Assembly (NCBI GenBank): GCA_008973525.1
Contig: WACJ01000072.1
Span: 930,001 to 994,000 of the forward strand
Length of the DNA stretch: 64,000 nucleotides
From: Stenopsyche tienmushanensis
Lineage: Eukaryota; Arthropoda; Insecta; Trichoptera; Stenopsychidae
Direction of reading: 5' to 3'
Positions within the stretch are counted from its first letter, which is position 1. The number at the start of each line of letters is the position of its first letter. Of the stretch, positions 1 to 11,381 are shown piece after piece. Both the position numbers and the translations under genes were made by a program. Below the pieces are notes generated by a model, which saw nothing but the letters and a program-made list of their open reading frames with translations, searched no databases and was not told where the DNA came from.

Positions 1-1429
1 ATAAAGGCCACTCGTTTGTGATTTTTAATCGCGGTAATGTTAATGGATGTGTTTTAAGTTTCCATATAAGAGAATTAATTCGTTGAGCCTGATAATCTCG
101 TCGTAAAACCGAGATCCATTTGTTAAGATTTAAGGAAAAGGTTAAGCCTTTCAGTTTTGCAGTCACCCCCAGGGTGGTTGAAACAATGGAATTTTCTGGT
201 GGAAATTTAAGCAAAAACACCAAAGCCATTTTGATATATTTAATAATTAGAAAAAAGCTGCATTAAAGCCATTATTTTGCACTCAAACATTTGCGGAGAG
301 CCAAACAATCTTAAAGCAAAAAGCCGCTTTTCAAAGTCAGAACGTAAAGGTGTATTTTGTGAAAAAAGTATTGATCGTAGGGATGTATATAAAAGCTTTT
401 TTTTCGTAAAAGTACGAAAATATCTCAGAAAAGGCAAGGCTTGTATAAAATATACAAAGAGTAACACTTAACAGTACATTCCGCAAGCATTTCTTTGAGT
501 TTCTCCATCAATCAACAGAATAAAGGACTCCAAGAATCGAATCAGAACAATTCTTTGAGCCTCCGACTCCGTTCTTAGTCCCGAATAAATCGAGAAAAGC
601 TTCCAAATCCCAACATTGAATAAAATAGCATATGAACGCGCAAAACCACTCGGATCATAAGCATTAAAAATAGCATTTTTGTGTTGAAAATTTACATTTC
701 ATTTATCATCCGTCGGCAATTCCCGAGCTTTATAAAGTTGTCAAGCACGGGGTTACATATGGATGCAATTTTTAACGTGTCACATGAGTAACATAAAGGA
801 TAATAACATTTTATTACGCTTCCAGGACTCGGAATTTGCATATTTTTCGACGCAGAACTTTTGAGGGGCATTGTAAAAAAATCTCTGTAATATTAGGGCA
901 TCGCTTTGTTTAAGTCTCAATGAAATTTAGCCTATCTCTGCGTAAGATAATATTCAAAGACATTAAAGCTCATAATGTGAAATAAGCTATGGGGGTTGCG
1001 ACCTGGGAGAGCACCCACAATGAGAAAAGTGACCTAATTTAGAATTACACGCCTTCGTGGATTTAATGGATCCATCGGGATTTTGTTCGCCAATATTTGC
1101 TCGAATTTGTGAACTCGATTGGGTCCTATTAATTGAAGGATAAATTTTACGAGCACAAAGGAGCTACGTTTTCCAAGAAAATTTGTTTGGAGTTTTAAAA
1201 AAATATTCCATGAACTATAAACTTTCAAATGCTTCAAAGCTTCTGCTAATAGCGATTTTTGTTAAAATACAGCCAATATATAAAATTTTCAATACTTTAT
1301 TTATATTTTACATTCACTACAAAGGTTAGAATTTATTTTTTTAAAGTGACTTTTATGTTGGGCCATTGCTAATGCCTCTAGCATGGTTTTTTAAAGCATA
1401 TTTATATATTTTAATGTGGTTTCTAGTTA
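1..1429. other. AT-rich stretch, nothing recognised
   Basis: No repeat family seen elsewhere in the window, no transposase motif and no convincing splice-bounded ORF was found here. The short ORFs are of the length expected by chance at this base composition. Confidence 0.5.
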
Positions 1430-1500
1430 TATCTCCTGTAGATTTGAACCCAAGATTATTGGGTTGCTAATCTAACCGCTTTCTCATGCACAAGGTATAG
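1430..1500 (-). repeat. tRNA-like promoter boxes, possible SINE relic
   Basis: On the minus strand a B-box-like GGGTTCAAATC (1441-1451) lies downstream of an A-box-like TGAGAAAGCGGTTAGA (about 1471-1487), with spacing close to a tRNA gene. The acceptor and T stems do not pair well, so this is not a functional tRNA. A tRNA-derived SINE head or a tRNA pseudogene is the likeliest reading. No second copy was found in the window. Confidence 0.28.
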
Positions 1501-1610
1501 GTTTATATTTTCGATTGAGGAACAATATACTTGTAAAATATAAGTTTTGGTCTAAAAACATGATTAAAAAGGGACTTTTGATGGCAATTGCGACTAAAAT
1601 CACAACCAGA

Positions 1611-1970
1611 TGTTGCTGGACGAATGGATGTGATGGACGGGCTTCGAATAGAAACTTTTTTTTTCTATAAATAACTATTTATTCCACATGAGAGATCTGG
1701 CTGCAGGAGGGACGACCTCCCACAGCCAAGGTTAACTACCGATTCTCCCGACTCTCGCCTTCTGCGCGTCACTCCTCAACCGGCAACGGTGCAATCGGTC
1801 GGTGCAATGTCTTCGTAGGCCCACAAGAGATGGCGTTGTTAAAATAACACATTGCACCTGAAGAGAGACGGAAGATGGCGCTGTTAACGCTGTTAATCTG
1901 GTGAATTAAATCTGCTCAGATTAACAGCGCTGCTACATGGGGATGGTAAATCGCCCACGCTATATAATCA
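1611..1970 (+). repeat. LTR-like dispersed repeat, family B copy 1
   Basis: About 360 bp, clearly GC-richer than its surroundings, and homologous to copies near 15.0, 17.1 and 19.6 kb and a partial copy at 5.0 kb. Shared landmarks in order: a GGCGAATGG-type 5' segment, a TATTTATTCC segment, a GGCTGC...GCAGCC stem-loop, an AAGAGATGGCG block, an AGAGAGACGGAAGATG block and an AAATCGCCCACG 3' end. The short, non-coding, dispersed form suggests a solo LTR or a non-autonomous element. No flanking target duplication was identified. Confidence 0.6.
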
Positions 1971-1990
1971 TGGAAATCGATGGTGTATCA

Positions 1991-2245
1991 ATACAATATT
2001 TTTACTATGCTTATGTTATTTCTGCAAGTATAAACAGTAAGTTGACAAAGTTTTATCGTAATCGGATAAACGGTATGGAAGCGCATTAAATACGAACAAA
2101 CAAACATTGATTTTTATATATTAAACTATACTTATGTTACTCGCATGATTCTTAACAATAAATAGACGATGTTTTATTGCAATTTGATGAACGGTATGGC
2201 AGCCCATTGCATACGAACAAACATATATTAGTTTTTTATATAATT
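1991..2245 (+). repeat. Helitron-like dimer repeat, family A copy 1
   Basis: Two diverged units of about 120 bp lie head to tail. Each runs from CTATGCTTATGTTA through AAGTTTTATTGCAAT and GAACGGTATGG to ACGAACAAAC and a TTTTTATATA end. Read in reverse, each unit starts TATATAAAAAT then TTTGTTTGTTCGTA, followed by CCGTTCATCAGATTG. This resembles the 5' ends of arthropod Helitron/Helentron elements as I know them. The Helitron label is inference; the dimer structure is seen directly. The same structure recurs across the window. Confidence 0.6.
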
Positions 2246-2384
2246 GATAAATAGGTGCATTCGGTTCATTTAACTAGTAGACTGATAAGATATGATATAT
2301 TGTAGATTGCGATCTGGTCGAGGATTGCTATCGACGTTAGAGCATCGTTGGTTGTATTTTAATGCATTTTTTTATATTTTTAAA

Positions 2385-2765
2385 TCAATTTAATCTTATC
2401 TAGATTTCTGGCTAAGTCTTCGCAGAAATTCCTAATTGACCGGTTGGCAACCTTTTTGCTTTTTTGCATCTTGTTGCCAAAGAATCTGGCCTTTTCGTAT
2501 TCAATGCCACTTTTAAACTTTCTAATTGTGAAGAATAAATCTCCCTCGTTATGGTTTGACCATGTGGAAGGACTTCATGGTAGATTATCCATTTAGAATC
2601 CCACTATACATTTAAAAGAGCTTTGTTTTACTTTTAGACTCGGTTGAGGAGTTTTTTTCTTCACCTGCCCCTTTGAAAGCCATTGTCTTTTGCGTTTGTG
2701 ATTTAAGTACAACGTCCACTTTTCATCTCCAGTACAAGATAGTGTAAAGACGGTTATTTCTTCGT
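2385..2765 (-). pseudogene. Tc1/mariner-type transposase relic
   Basis: Minus-strand translation contains GDEKWTLYLNHKRKRQW (about 2730-2675). This matches the second catalytic-Asp region of mariner transposases (the 'DEKW..Y.N..RKRQW' signature). Downstream residues, including a degraded counterpart of the 'VWWDFKG' block, can be followed only by shifting frame and reading through stops. It is therefore an inactive remnant covering the middle to C-terminal catalytic domain. No terminal inverted repeats were seen. It is a different lineage from the copies at 42.3 and 47.0 kb. Confidence 0.7.
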
Positions 2766-4435
2766 CGTATTAATTTGACGCATTAAATACTCGTTTTGAT
2801 CTCATATTTATGACTTAATTAATTTGGGGCATGTGATTAATCAATGTCGAAACGAACCCCAATTTATTCTAAGTAAAATATCTATGATTTATGGGGGGCA
2901 CATGGATTTAATGATGCGATTTACGACCCTCATGCATGCATCGATTAGGCCATATGAACAATCGCATAATATGTACACAGTGTCCATTATGTGTCGTTGC
3001 CTCGAAATCAATATTAATAAGCGGAACATAATTTGAGTTTGGACTTAATTGCATTCGAAGCAATATTGTTGCAATGCAAATATGAAGCAGGAGGTATGCT
3101 TTGCCGTTTTTGCATATTAAAGCATCCACCATTTCGATTCACATTTGGCAATCAATTGCGTATTCATACACTGTGAAAATCGCCCATGCATAATTATTTG
3201 ACGAACAACACGAGGTTCCATTATAATGATGGAATTGAAGCATAATGTCAAACAATGCGTGGCAAATGTCTTGCCGGCTTTAATAAAGAGGATTTTCGCG
3301 TTGTAATTTGCTGCTTGCGTGAAAATTTCCAAGAAAAACTAAGGTAATTGTCCGACGTTAATGTGTGATGTCAGGCTTTGTGTTGTACGCATACTGAAGA
3401 TATACGCGGAGATAACGTAATTATGGTAACTTTTTTTTATTCAACGTGGGCGGATCTGGTGGACACATAACGAAGGTGTAGCTAAATTAATCCATTTAAT
3501 GAAGGTCATATTTCACAAAACTATTCCCCTAGGATTTCAAATAAATGTATTCCGTCCCCTTGTCATGTCTATTTCGTTTATTTGCGCTTAAACAACGTGA
3601 TATAAACGGGAATGATAACGCCTCCCGGATCTCTCATTATTAAAACCATACATTTTGAGCTTGATTAAGAACGAATAACAAATCGAATCAAAGAAAGAAA
3701 CGAGACTTATATTTGGACCATTCGAAGTCTGTAGTAAGACTTATATTTTATACCAATTCGTTAGTCTCATGAAGTGGTGCGGGCGTGGAATTTTTCCAGA
3801 ATCCTGCTGATTTTCCCATTTATTCTATTTGATTACAGCGGGAGATATCGTTTAATGAAATTTGTCCATCCTTCTTTGACGGATATTAAATTCTCAAAGC
3901 AATTTTACGTGAATAGTTTATATAATGCATCCAATTCCATAAGTATTTTAATGGTATTTATATCATGCATGTTATGAAACGACGCAATGGAAACCAGTTT
4001 ACCTTTCTGGGAATAGTCTGCCCCATAAAATGCTCCGTTTAACATTTCAACCTAGATTTCCAATTATAATACAAAGTCTTGTATACCATTAAAACGTATT
4101 TCGAAACCCTAATATAAAAGCGCATCGTCGCTGAAGGAATGCATAATTCAAGAACAATATTTGTTCATGGGGATGCTTTCCTTTGCATGGTTTATTCAAA
4201 TTAGAGAAAATTCAATTTCTATGTTTATACAGTATAAGTGACTTTAAGCACACAAAATAATATTATGTACAATTTATGAGCAAACAAATTCATATCATGT
4301 TAATATATGAATCATCATCTATTGAATAAATCATATTATATTAACCAAAAATATACTGATTAAATCTATATATATGAGTCTTAATATCAAAATTAAACTC
4401 AAACAGCACTTAATTATATTTACTATAATCAATGA
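2766..4435. other. no recognisable feature
   Basis: AT-rich DNA with short chance ORFs only. I found no repeat match to other parts of the window and no coding-like segment with splice sites. Confidence 0.45.
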
Positions 4436-4677
4436 AATCATTTATAAAATCTTTGTTCGTATGTAATGCGCTACCATACCGTTCATTAGATTACCATAAA
4501 ACTTCGTTCACTTATTGCTAAAGATTGCGCAAGTAACATAGGCATAGTTTAAAATATAAAAATTAATGCTTGTTTGTCCGTATTCAATGCGCTTCCATAC
4601 CGTTCATCCGATTGCGATAAAATTTTGTCAACTTACTGTTAACACTTGCGGGAATAACATAAGCATAGTAAAATATT
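4436..4677 (-). repeat. Helitron-like dimer repeat, family A copy 2
   Basis: Two units in the inverted orientation, reading TTTGTTCGTATGTAATGCG then ACCGTTCATTAGATT, and then a second TTTGTCCGTATTCAATGCG unit ending ATAAGCATAGTAAAATAT. Same family as copy 1. Confidence 0.6.
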
Positions 4678-4976
4678 TTATGGATGCAACAATAATTTAA
4701 AGATGTTTATAGTGATTCAATGCTATTTTAAAAATTCAAACTATTTCCGCAAGACTTCATGGCTTTGAGTAGATGTCCCAAATATAAGTAAAATCAATTA
4801 TTCAAATATTCGTGTATTCGAATATTTAATATGTTTGTACAAATATTTTTCAACAAGGCAAAATTGGAGTTAATTTTACCTATATCCGATATTTCGAACC
4901 TCCTATCAGGGTTCGTGTTCATAGAGTAAAACGCTGATTATCACAGAAATGAGCAGTTTGTATTACTTGGAATTGG

Positions 4977-5145
4977 AATTCGCCAGATTAACAGTGACAT
5001 CTTCCATCTCACTTTAGGTGAAATGTGCTATTTAAGCAACGGGTGTTGACGCGCAAGAGGCGGGAGTCGAAAGAAGAGTCGGCGGTTGGCCTTGGCTGCG
5101 GAAGGACGTCCTTTCCGCAGCCAAATCCCTTTCTCTCGTTCCGAA
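4977..5145 (-). repeat. partial LTR-like repeat, family B copy 2, with palindrome
   Basis: Inverted and internally deleted copy of family B. At 5092-5124 it carries a nearly perfect palindrome: TTGGCTGCGGAAGGA, then TCCTTTCCGCAGCCAA. The equivalent stem-loop is present but less perfect in the other copies. The 5' part of the element is missing. Confidence 0.55.
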
Positions 5146-5149
5146 TGAA

Positions 5150-5744
5150 CATTTGACTGATTCTAAATATATGAAAATTGTGATTAATTAAACATTATAT
5201 TATCAAGTATTTATCTTCTGTCTGACGTGGATTTCGTCAATGCAAAACGAAAGATCGTTTAAATATTGAACGATCCTGTTTTTGTTTCGCGTCAATTATT
5301 TGACTGCCGGAGCATAGAAATTATGATAACTCAATAGAACAATATTTAATCTGAGATTGTAATATAAATACGAATTTGCCCTTTGAATTAACTAAATGGA
5401 AAATCGGACTTATTTAAATAGGCCCAAAGTTTGAGCGCCATTCAAGTACAAAGTACAAAAAATATAGCGCAGTTTACTGTAACAACTTTTTCCATCTAAA
5501 ATAATTCAACAAAAAATGATACAAAAGGATCTTTTCAGAAGTTTTAATAATAGTTGTAGTATCGACTAAAAAAACAAATTCAAACAAGAACCATAAAAGC
5601 ACAAAGGGAACAGTTAAAATTGCTTTATAAAAGTACGCGTCGGAAATATCCTAACAATGGCGATCATTATGTAGAGGAGAACTAAACGAACCGTACTACT
5701 TATTCAGCCATCTTCAACATTTTCACGAAGCGAACCAGCAAATA
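5150..5744. other. no recognisable feature
   Basis: Low-complexity AT-rich DNA with nothing I can assign. Confidence 0.4.
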
Positions 5745-6117
5745 TTAAATAAATATTCGTTTATAAGCTTCGTCTTTCAGCCGGTCCCTCATATGTTTCG
5801 AAAGCTCCGTAAACCGTTTACGGAATGTAAGCTCTGATTTCAGGTCACGTGCTCTAAACGTACCCAAATTACGTGTTGCTGAAGACGGTTCAGTGGCGCA
5901 TGAATTTAACCCATGAATATTTAAGACATGTAAGTCTAGTTGCTTTCGACGTAAATTGAAATTCGATATTCCATTCTGAGGATGTTGCCTTCGTTCGTAC
6001 CTTGGAATGGACAAGCAAGTGCCTCAATTGGAGATCCATTACAAAAGCTTTTAGCTCACGAAATTTCAGTAACAACGTTTCATCGAAATATTTATTTGTA
6101 CAACCTAAATAATACAT
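5745..6117 (-). pseudogene. possible degraded coding region, unidentified
   Basis: Two overlapping minus-strand reading frames (6014-5745 and 6117-5890) lie in DNA richer in G+C than its flanks. The first ends with a charged, helical-looking segment, FTELSKHMRDRLKDEAYKR, before a stop. Neither frame matches a family I recognise. Because the frames overlap and each has a protein-like composition in different parts, a frameshifted old gene or transposase remnant is possible. Chance ORFs remain a serious alternative. Confidence 0.22.
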
Positions 6118-6399
6118 GAATCAAAAATCCACGATGGAAATTGATTATGCTAATTATGAGCTTCAGATCGAACATCAGTATGAAATTTCTGATTGTACAT
6201 AGTTCGACGTCTATATATCGCTGCGCCGCAATCTTGGTGGAATTTTTTCGATATAACACTGTTTTGCACATTTTTATCGTAATCTTGTGTAAAAATTGAT
6301 TGCTGGCAGATATTTTATCTCTTAAGCATTCATTTATTTGTGCATTTGTAGGAATGCTCAAGAAATAAGTATATTTAAAGTTGGATATAAAGTAGTATA

Positions 6400-6862
6400 C
6401 ACTCAACTCCCGATTTACGCGGTACTTTTTTGGGCCGTTTCACTTTAACGCGGTCAAGAAAATATGTATTGTAAGGATGTTGAAGAATTATTTACCGATG
6501 ACGTTACAACCGAAGAGGAATTGATTGGCCTTATTTTAATGTCCAAAATGGATCATGTAAATGAAGATGAATCTTCCGAACCGATATTATTTACTGCAAA
6601 CAATTTAGATGACGCTTTTTAACCTAGCAAGAAAATTGGAAAAAAAAAATCAAAATTGATCTAAATGCGGAACGTGCTCTCAGTTTCCAAAGAAACCTTG
6701 CAAATACTTGTGCACAAAATGAAGAAATATATAAAGAGCTTACGAAAAAAAAAACATGAGGAAGGCGATTTCGAACTAGTTACGAAGAAAATGGTTAGAA
6801 TTATGGAAGATATCATTATTAGGTTTAATACTAGAAGCACATACAACAGTTTTGAAAATATG
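6400..6862 (+). mobile_element. pogo/Tigger element remnant (5' end plus transposase tail)
   Basis: Starts after TA with CACTCAACTCCCGATTTACG, the form of a Tigger terminal inverted repeat (cytosine-led, 'cGATTTACGCGG'), and runs straight into the transposase C-terminus. Most of the transposase is missing. It ends at the TA where the complete family D element begins. Confidence 0.6.
6473..6759 (+). pseudogene. Tigger transposase C-terminal fragment
   Basis: The frame beginning KDVEELFTDDVTTEEELIGL (from 6473) matches the acidic '..DVEEL....LTEEEL' tail of pogo/Tigger transposases. It runs to a stop near 6620. After a frame change, DLNAERALSFQRNLA and EEIYKELTKKKT (to about 6759) match the terminal 'ERAL.F.R.....EIYKEL' region of the family. 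The DDE catalytic core and the DNA-binding domains are absent. Non-functional. Confidence 0.72.
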
Positions 6863-6864
6863 TA

Positions 6865-7391
6865 CACTCAAACCCTTTTTTTGTGCAACTTTTTTTTGTG
6901 CGATTTCGAAGTTATGCGGTTTTTTAAAGCATTTTTTTAAATTTATTTCATAATTATTTCAAAGTGGGTACGAATCTTTTCTATATAACCCCCTATTATT
7001 CCTACCAGATTTATGCCAAAATATATTTTTTAACAATTAAAAAAAAATAAAACTGTGACAAAATAGGCCAAAAAATGACTTGACTGATGTTTATAACAAC
7101 TATGAACAATTATGACATTGACAATTATGATTTATGGCATTTGAGATGCCAGATGTCAGACATCCTTAAAATTTTACGTCCTTTAAATGTTATTTTTAAT
7201 TGCCTTGTTGTTTTCCCATTTTTTTATTATCTTTTTTTATGCGAGTTTGGATATATTTTATATAGCTGATTCAAAGTTATGCGGTTTTCAAAACCCATGG
7301 AACGCATCTTCATTTTTTCTATGTGAGTCATAGTTTTTTTATGCGATTTTTTCCGAGGAACGTATCTACCGCGCATAAAAAGGTTTAAGTG
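6865..7391 (+). mobile_element. complete Tigger-type MITE, family D copy 1
   Basis: 527 bp. The left end is CACTCAAACCC with a TTTTTGTGCG run. The right end (CGCATAAAAAGGTTTAAGTG) is its inverted repeat, and the element is flanked by TA on both sides (6863-6864 and 7392-7393). The interior has no coding capacity. Landmarks shared with other copies are GAAGTTATGCGGTTTTTTAA near the left end and CATGGAACGCATCTTC, then TTTTTCTATGT, near the right end. Confidence 0.72.
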
Positions 7392-7841
7392 TATACTTTT
7401 GAATAATAAAAAATATGCATCTTTTTTTCTAACGAATTTTAAAATTTAATATGAAACCAAACACTTCATTTACGCGTTTTTTATATGATGGGACCGTTCT
7501 TATATTTTTGTATGAACTCCTCTTTTTCTGCGCGGTTTCTGTTTCGTTTTTGTTCGGTTCCTAATTTAATTTTAGGGACGCCAAAAATTAATGTAATATT
7601 GAATCGAGACAATCGATTGCAAATATTAATACTAGCGATCTCTCAAATGCATTTTATGCAATCTGGATTTGAATCCGAAACTTTATAATTGGATTGCTGA
7701 AATGAATCCATAATATCAACAGGACTGAAAAGCAATTGGAGTCCAGGAACAATTTCATCATGCTAATATTCGGCTGTCCAATATGGATTGAAGCCTTCAT
7801 TACAACAGTTAAAAACGAAGTGAAATCAATTAATAAATCCC

Positions 7842-8098
7842 TACAATATTTTTATTATGCCTATGTTATTTTCGTAAGTGTAAACAGTAAGTTGACAAAG
7901 TTTTATTGCAGTCGGATGAACAGTATGGAAGCGCATTAAATACGAACAAACAAACATTGATTTTTATATATTATACTATGCCTATATTACTCTCGCAATC
8001 TTTAGCAATAAGTAGACGAAATTTTATTGCACTCTGATGAACGTTATGGCAGCGTATTACATACGAACAAAAACAAAATATTTTTTTATATTTTAGAT
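7842..8098 (+). repeat. Helitron-like dimer repeat, family A copy 3
   Basis: Two head-to-tail units with the family landmarks AAGTTGACAAAGTTTTATTG and GAACAGTATGGAAGCG, then a second GAACGTTATGGCAGCG. Ends in a TATTTTAGAT variant of the terminal motif. Confidence 0.6.
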
Positions 8099-8099
8099 A

Positions 8100-10675
8100 T
8101 ATGGTCATTGGTTGCTAATATTCCATAAATTGTTTGGTTCAAATCAATCGTCGATATCTTATTACACATCACACGATGAATCAAATTTTACGCATAAATG
8201 AGTTCAAACACATAATCAAAGCAATCAACGAATTTAACGGCGTTATTTAACCGCCCTAAAATAATTGTGATTTCCATTAGAATTTTCATGTGGAGGTGGT
8301 GGAAATTCGTTGGAAACAACCCCCTCGGTAATTGTACACGTTTGGGTGCTTTCAGCAATTAGGCACAAAATTAATGATGTAATTTTTCAAATTGCCAGTC
8401 TGTCAAGCTCCAATATCAATTTCATACAATTTTTTTCCCTCCCCGCTTAATGAAACTACAATATGAACATTAAAGATTTTCTCCGACGATGAGTAATTAG
8501 CGTGGAAATGACGCAATGGAGCTTAATCACCGAAAGCTTCACGAACACGCGCAATAATATCGATTTTTACTATTAAATATTAACGCACTAAAGATACATT
8601 TTACGAACGTAAATTCAAAATGGTTTTTTCGTATAAAAAAAATACATAAAATCACATATGGCGATTTGCTTAAAAACCCTTTCTTCGAACTCCCAGGGGT
8701 GTATAAAAAAAAGCTCCGAAGAGAGTGGGTGGGTTTATGCGCCCCATAAAATACCGTGGCGGAATATCAATCGGAAAGATCTCATTTTCAATGCGAGAAA
8801 GAGGCGTAAATTTACAAAATGGACATATTTTGTTAACTCGATGATTTTCTTGGGAGCTTTGAATTTATGTTTTTTTAACATACAAGAGAATTAAATCTCA
8901 AACGAAAGCTCCAGTGTTGTTTCAATACATGAATTTAAATTAAATCTAAATAAAATGAGCCATTGTGATAATACAAGTCTGGATAGAAACCATTTTTTAA
9001 ATCCTGGGAATGATTAATGATTAAAAAAGCTTGGAAAGAATACCGGGAATTAATTTGCAATGAAAATGTCAAAAGTCCCCTGTTGTTTGTTTATTTGTGG
9101 AGAAAAGTAAATTTGGTTTGAAATATTACAAAAGCATCCAAAATGATCAATGATCTTCACAGGGAAGTATTGAAATTCAACACTTATCAAAGATGAATTC
9201 GAAAATTTAAATCAGGAAATATATACATTCGGGAAGAATTACAAATTTCGACAATGACTCAACACGTTTAAAATGCATTCCGTGTTGAATAGAATGGACT
9301 TTTGAACACCATATGAATTATTTATGGACAACAAAGAATAGCGTATTCCTTATCATATTTGAGGACTAAGAGTGCATTGTTTATGATAAATTTAAACTAA
9401 ATGATTCATTCAATCTGGCCTCTAAACATGGCTTAATCATGAAAAATGTTATATCTTCTTATCAGTATAAATTATTCTAATCAATCTAGAAATAAGCCTT
9501 TTAAATTATCATACGATTCAGCTTATTTCAATATTGACAGCAATTTCAATATTGATATTTTGCAATGTATTAGCAAGTATTTCATGTTCAGTATCAAAAT
9601 TATATCGTTCATCAATCATATCTTATTAATTTATATAAGAAAAATCTATACAATATCACGTTGTAATATTGAGTGGGATGCTCCTCGAGCGTTTTTGTCG
9701 TATCATCTTCATTCCAGGAACAATATAAAATATTTTTTTTATTTCATCCAAGGATGAAATAAGAATGAAGCCTGCCATTTATAACGGCAAACCTTCCAAT
9801 TTAAGAAATACGAGACAATTGTAACGCGATATGACCAATTTAAGACGGCCGAGAGGTCGGAAAATCTGCTCTTGTGTCAGTTTGGACGTGTGAGAAAGCA
9901 CGTCGTTAAGCCTGAAGGTTGTCATAATACCTGCGAACTGTATTTCGCTCGAAAAGCTTCCCTTTAATAATTATGGTTCATATCCCAGGACGATTGTTAT
10001 GGTGGAACGTTTGTGAAATGTTTTTTTCTTTATTTACTTTGTTAGACGAACGGTGCCATTTTGGCTATGGGTAGGTAGCTACTGTGATGTCGACGGGCTG
10101 TTTTTCATACATCCTATTTTCACTGGATGAAATCTGAAGGTTTTATGGGTTTTTTGTTCGGCAATATTTTGACGTGGTAAAATACGATATATATTCTATA
10201 ACGTGTGTATTTCGTTTCTATCAAAAACAATACATTTGTATTATAAATCTACTCTTCGAACACACACCGAAAAGGCAATTTAAGCATCCATAAATACAAA
10301 TCCAGGTTATGTATGAAATTTATATATTTACAGACAAAGCAAAAATTTCATACTTTATTACCTATACCATACTCTCAATGAGGAAGATCACCGAATTTTA
10401 AGACCCATTTATGAAGAATTTCAGTACTTAAAACTTTAAACGCACAACGCGCCGATTGGTCTGAAATTCTACACATGTATGACTATTTTTCGGACTAAAA
10501 CCCGGTCAAATTGTTCTCTTAATACTAGCGATTACCCGGCGTGCGTTGCAAAGTGCTTTTATATTTTTAATTACGCTAAAAAAAAAAACAAGTATACGGT
10601 TGTCAAGTATGAAAACAAGTATCTGGTATGAATTGAAATGATGACGTTTGCGTCGATCCGCCTCACGGCATAGTC
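8100..10675. other. long stretch without a recognised feature
   Basis: No repeat family from elsewhere in the window, transposase motif or splice-bounded coding segment was detected. Short ORFs (for example 8658-8894 and 9446-9757) are AT-rich and look like chance. Near 10,533 there is a short GATTACCCGGCGTGCGTTGC motif resembling pieces of common arthropod repeats, but too little remains to classify it. Confidence 0.45.
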
Positions 10676-10680
10676 TACTG

Positions 10681-10779
10681 AGGACCGAATATTTGGCAAG
10701 TACATAATAAATCGACAGTTGTTATGCTTAATTTACTTTAGCAACCACCAGACCAATATGCGTCAACATGGTGCTTTCG
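10681..10779 (-). repeat. family K repeat copy 1
   Basis: About 100 bp homologous to 24,241-24,335, with the core CAACATGGTG preceded by GACCAATATGCGT. Shorter copies lie at 19,166 and 38,546. In three of the four places family K lies within a few bases to 200 bp of a family A unit, so the two probably belong to one larger element. Confidence 0.5.
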
Positions 10780-10783
10780 CGAG

Positions 10784-10967
10784 TTGTTAAAACACTTTAA
10801 AAAAAAAGAGTTCAACGGGTTAAAATGCATTTACCCTATTTCAATAACCAGCGAAAGGGTGTTTTCATTATCGAGATATATTGTCAATGTAGTATGTTTT
10901 TCGAAAACATTTTTCCTAAATCATGCAGAATACATTAGAATTAATATCTCATTTGCTTCTGTTATTG
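10784..10967 (+). pseudogene. hAT transposase C-terminal relic
   Basis: The frame contains TSERVFSLSRYIVN followed by HAEYIRIN. This corresponds to the hAT C-terminal dimerisation signature, in which 'SER.FS.AG.IV...R' precedes an 'AE.L.FI..N' segment. Only about 60 residues remain, between a family K fragment and a family A repeat. No zinc finger or catalytic domain is present, so it is non-functional. Confidence 0.62.
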
Positions 10968-11381
10968 TATTACTGTGTTATTTTCGCAAGTGTAAACAGT
11001 AAGTTGACAAAGTTTTATTGCAATCAGATCAACGGTTTGGAAGCGCATTAAATACGGACAAACACTAATTGATTTTTATACATTAGACTATGCTTATGTT
11101 ACTTGCGCAATCTTTCGCAATAAGTGTACGAAGTTAAATTGCAATCTGATGAACGGTATAGCAGCGTATTACATACGAACAAAGAGAGATTATTTTGTTA
11201 TATATTAGATTAATGCCACGTCTCGCATAACAAACTGCGTACACAAAAAATATTTTTACTATGCTTATGTTATTTGCGTACGTACAAGTAATAAGTTGGC
11301 AGAGTTTTATCGCAATCGGACGAACGGTATGGCAGCGCATGAAAGTACGAACAAACAAACATTGATTTTTATATATTAGAT
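10968..11381 (+). repeat. Helitron-like repeats, family A copies 4 and 5
   Basis: A dimer (10,968-11,210) is followed after a few bases by a further unit (11,219-11,381). The third unit opens with CTCGCATAACAAACTGCGTA, a left extension also present at 24,347 and 63,868. This shows how far the full unit reaches beyond the dimer core. Confidence 0.58.
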
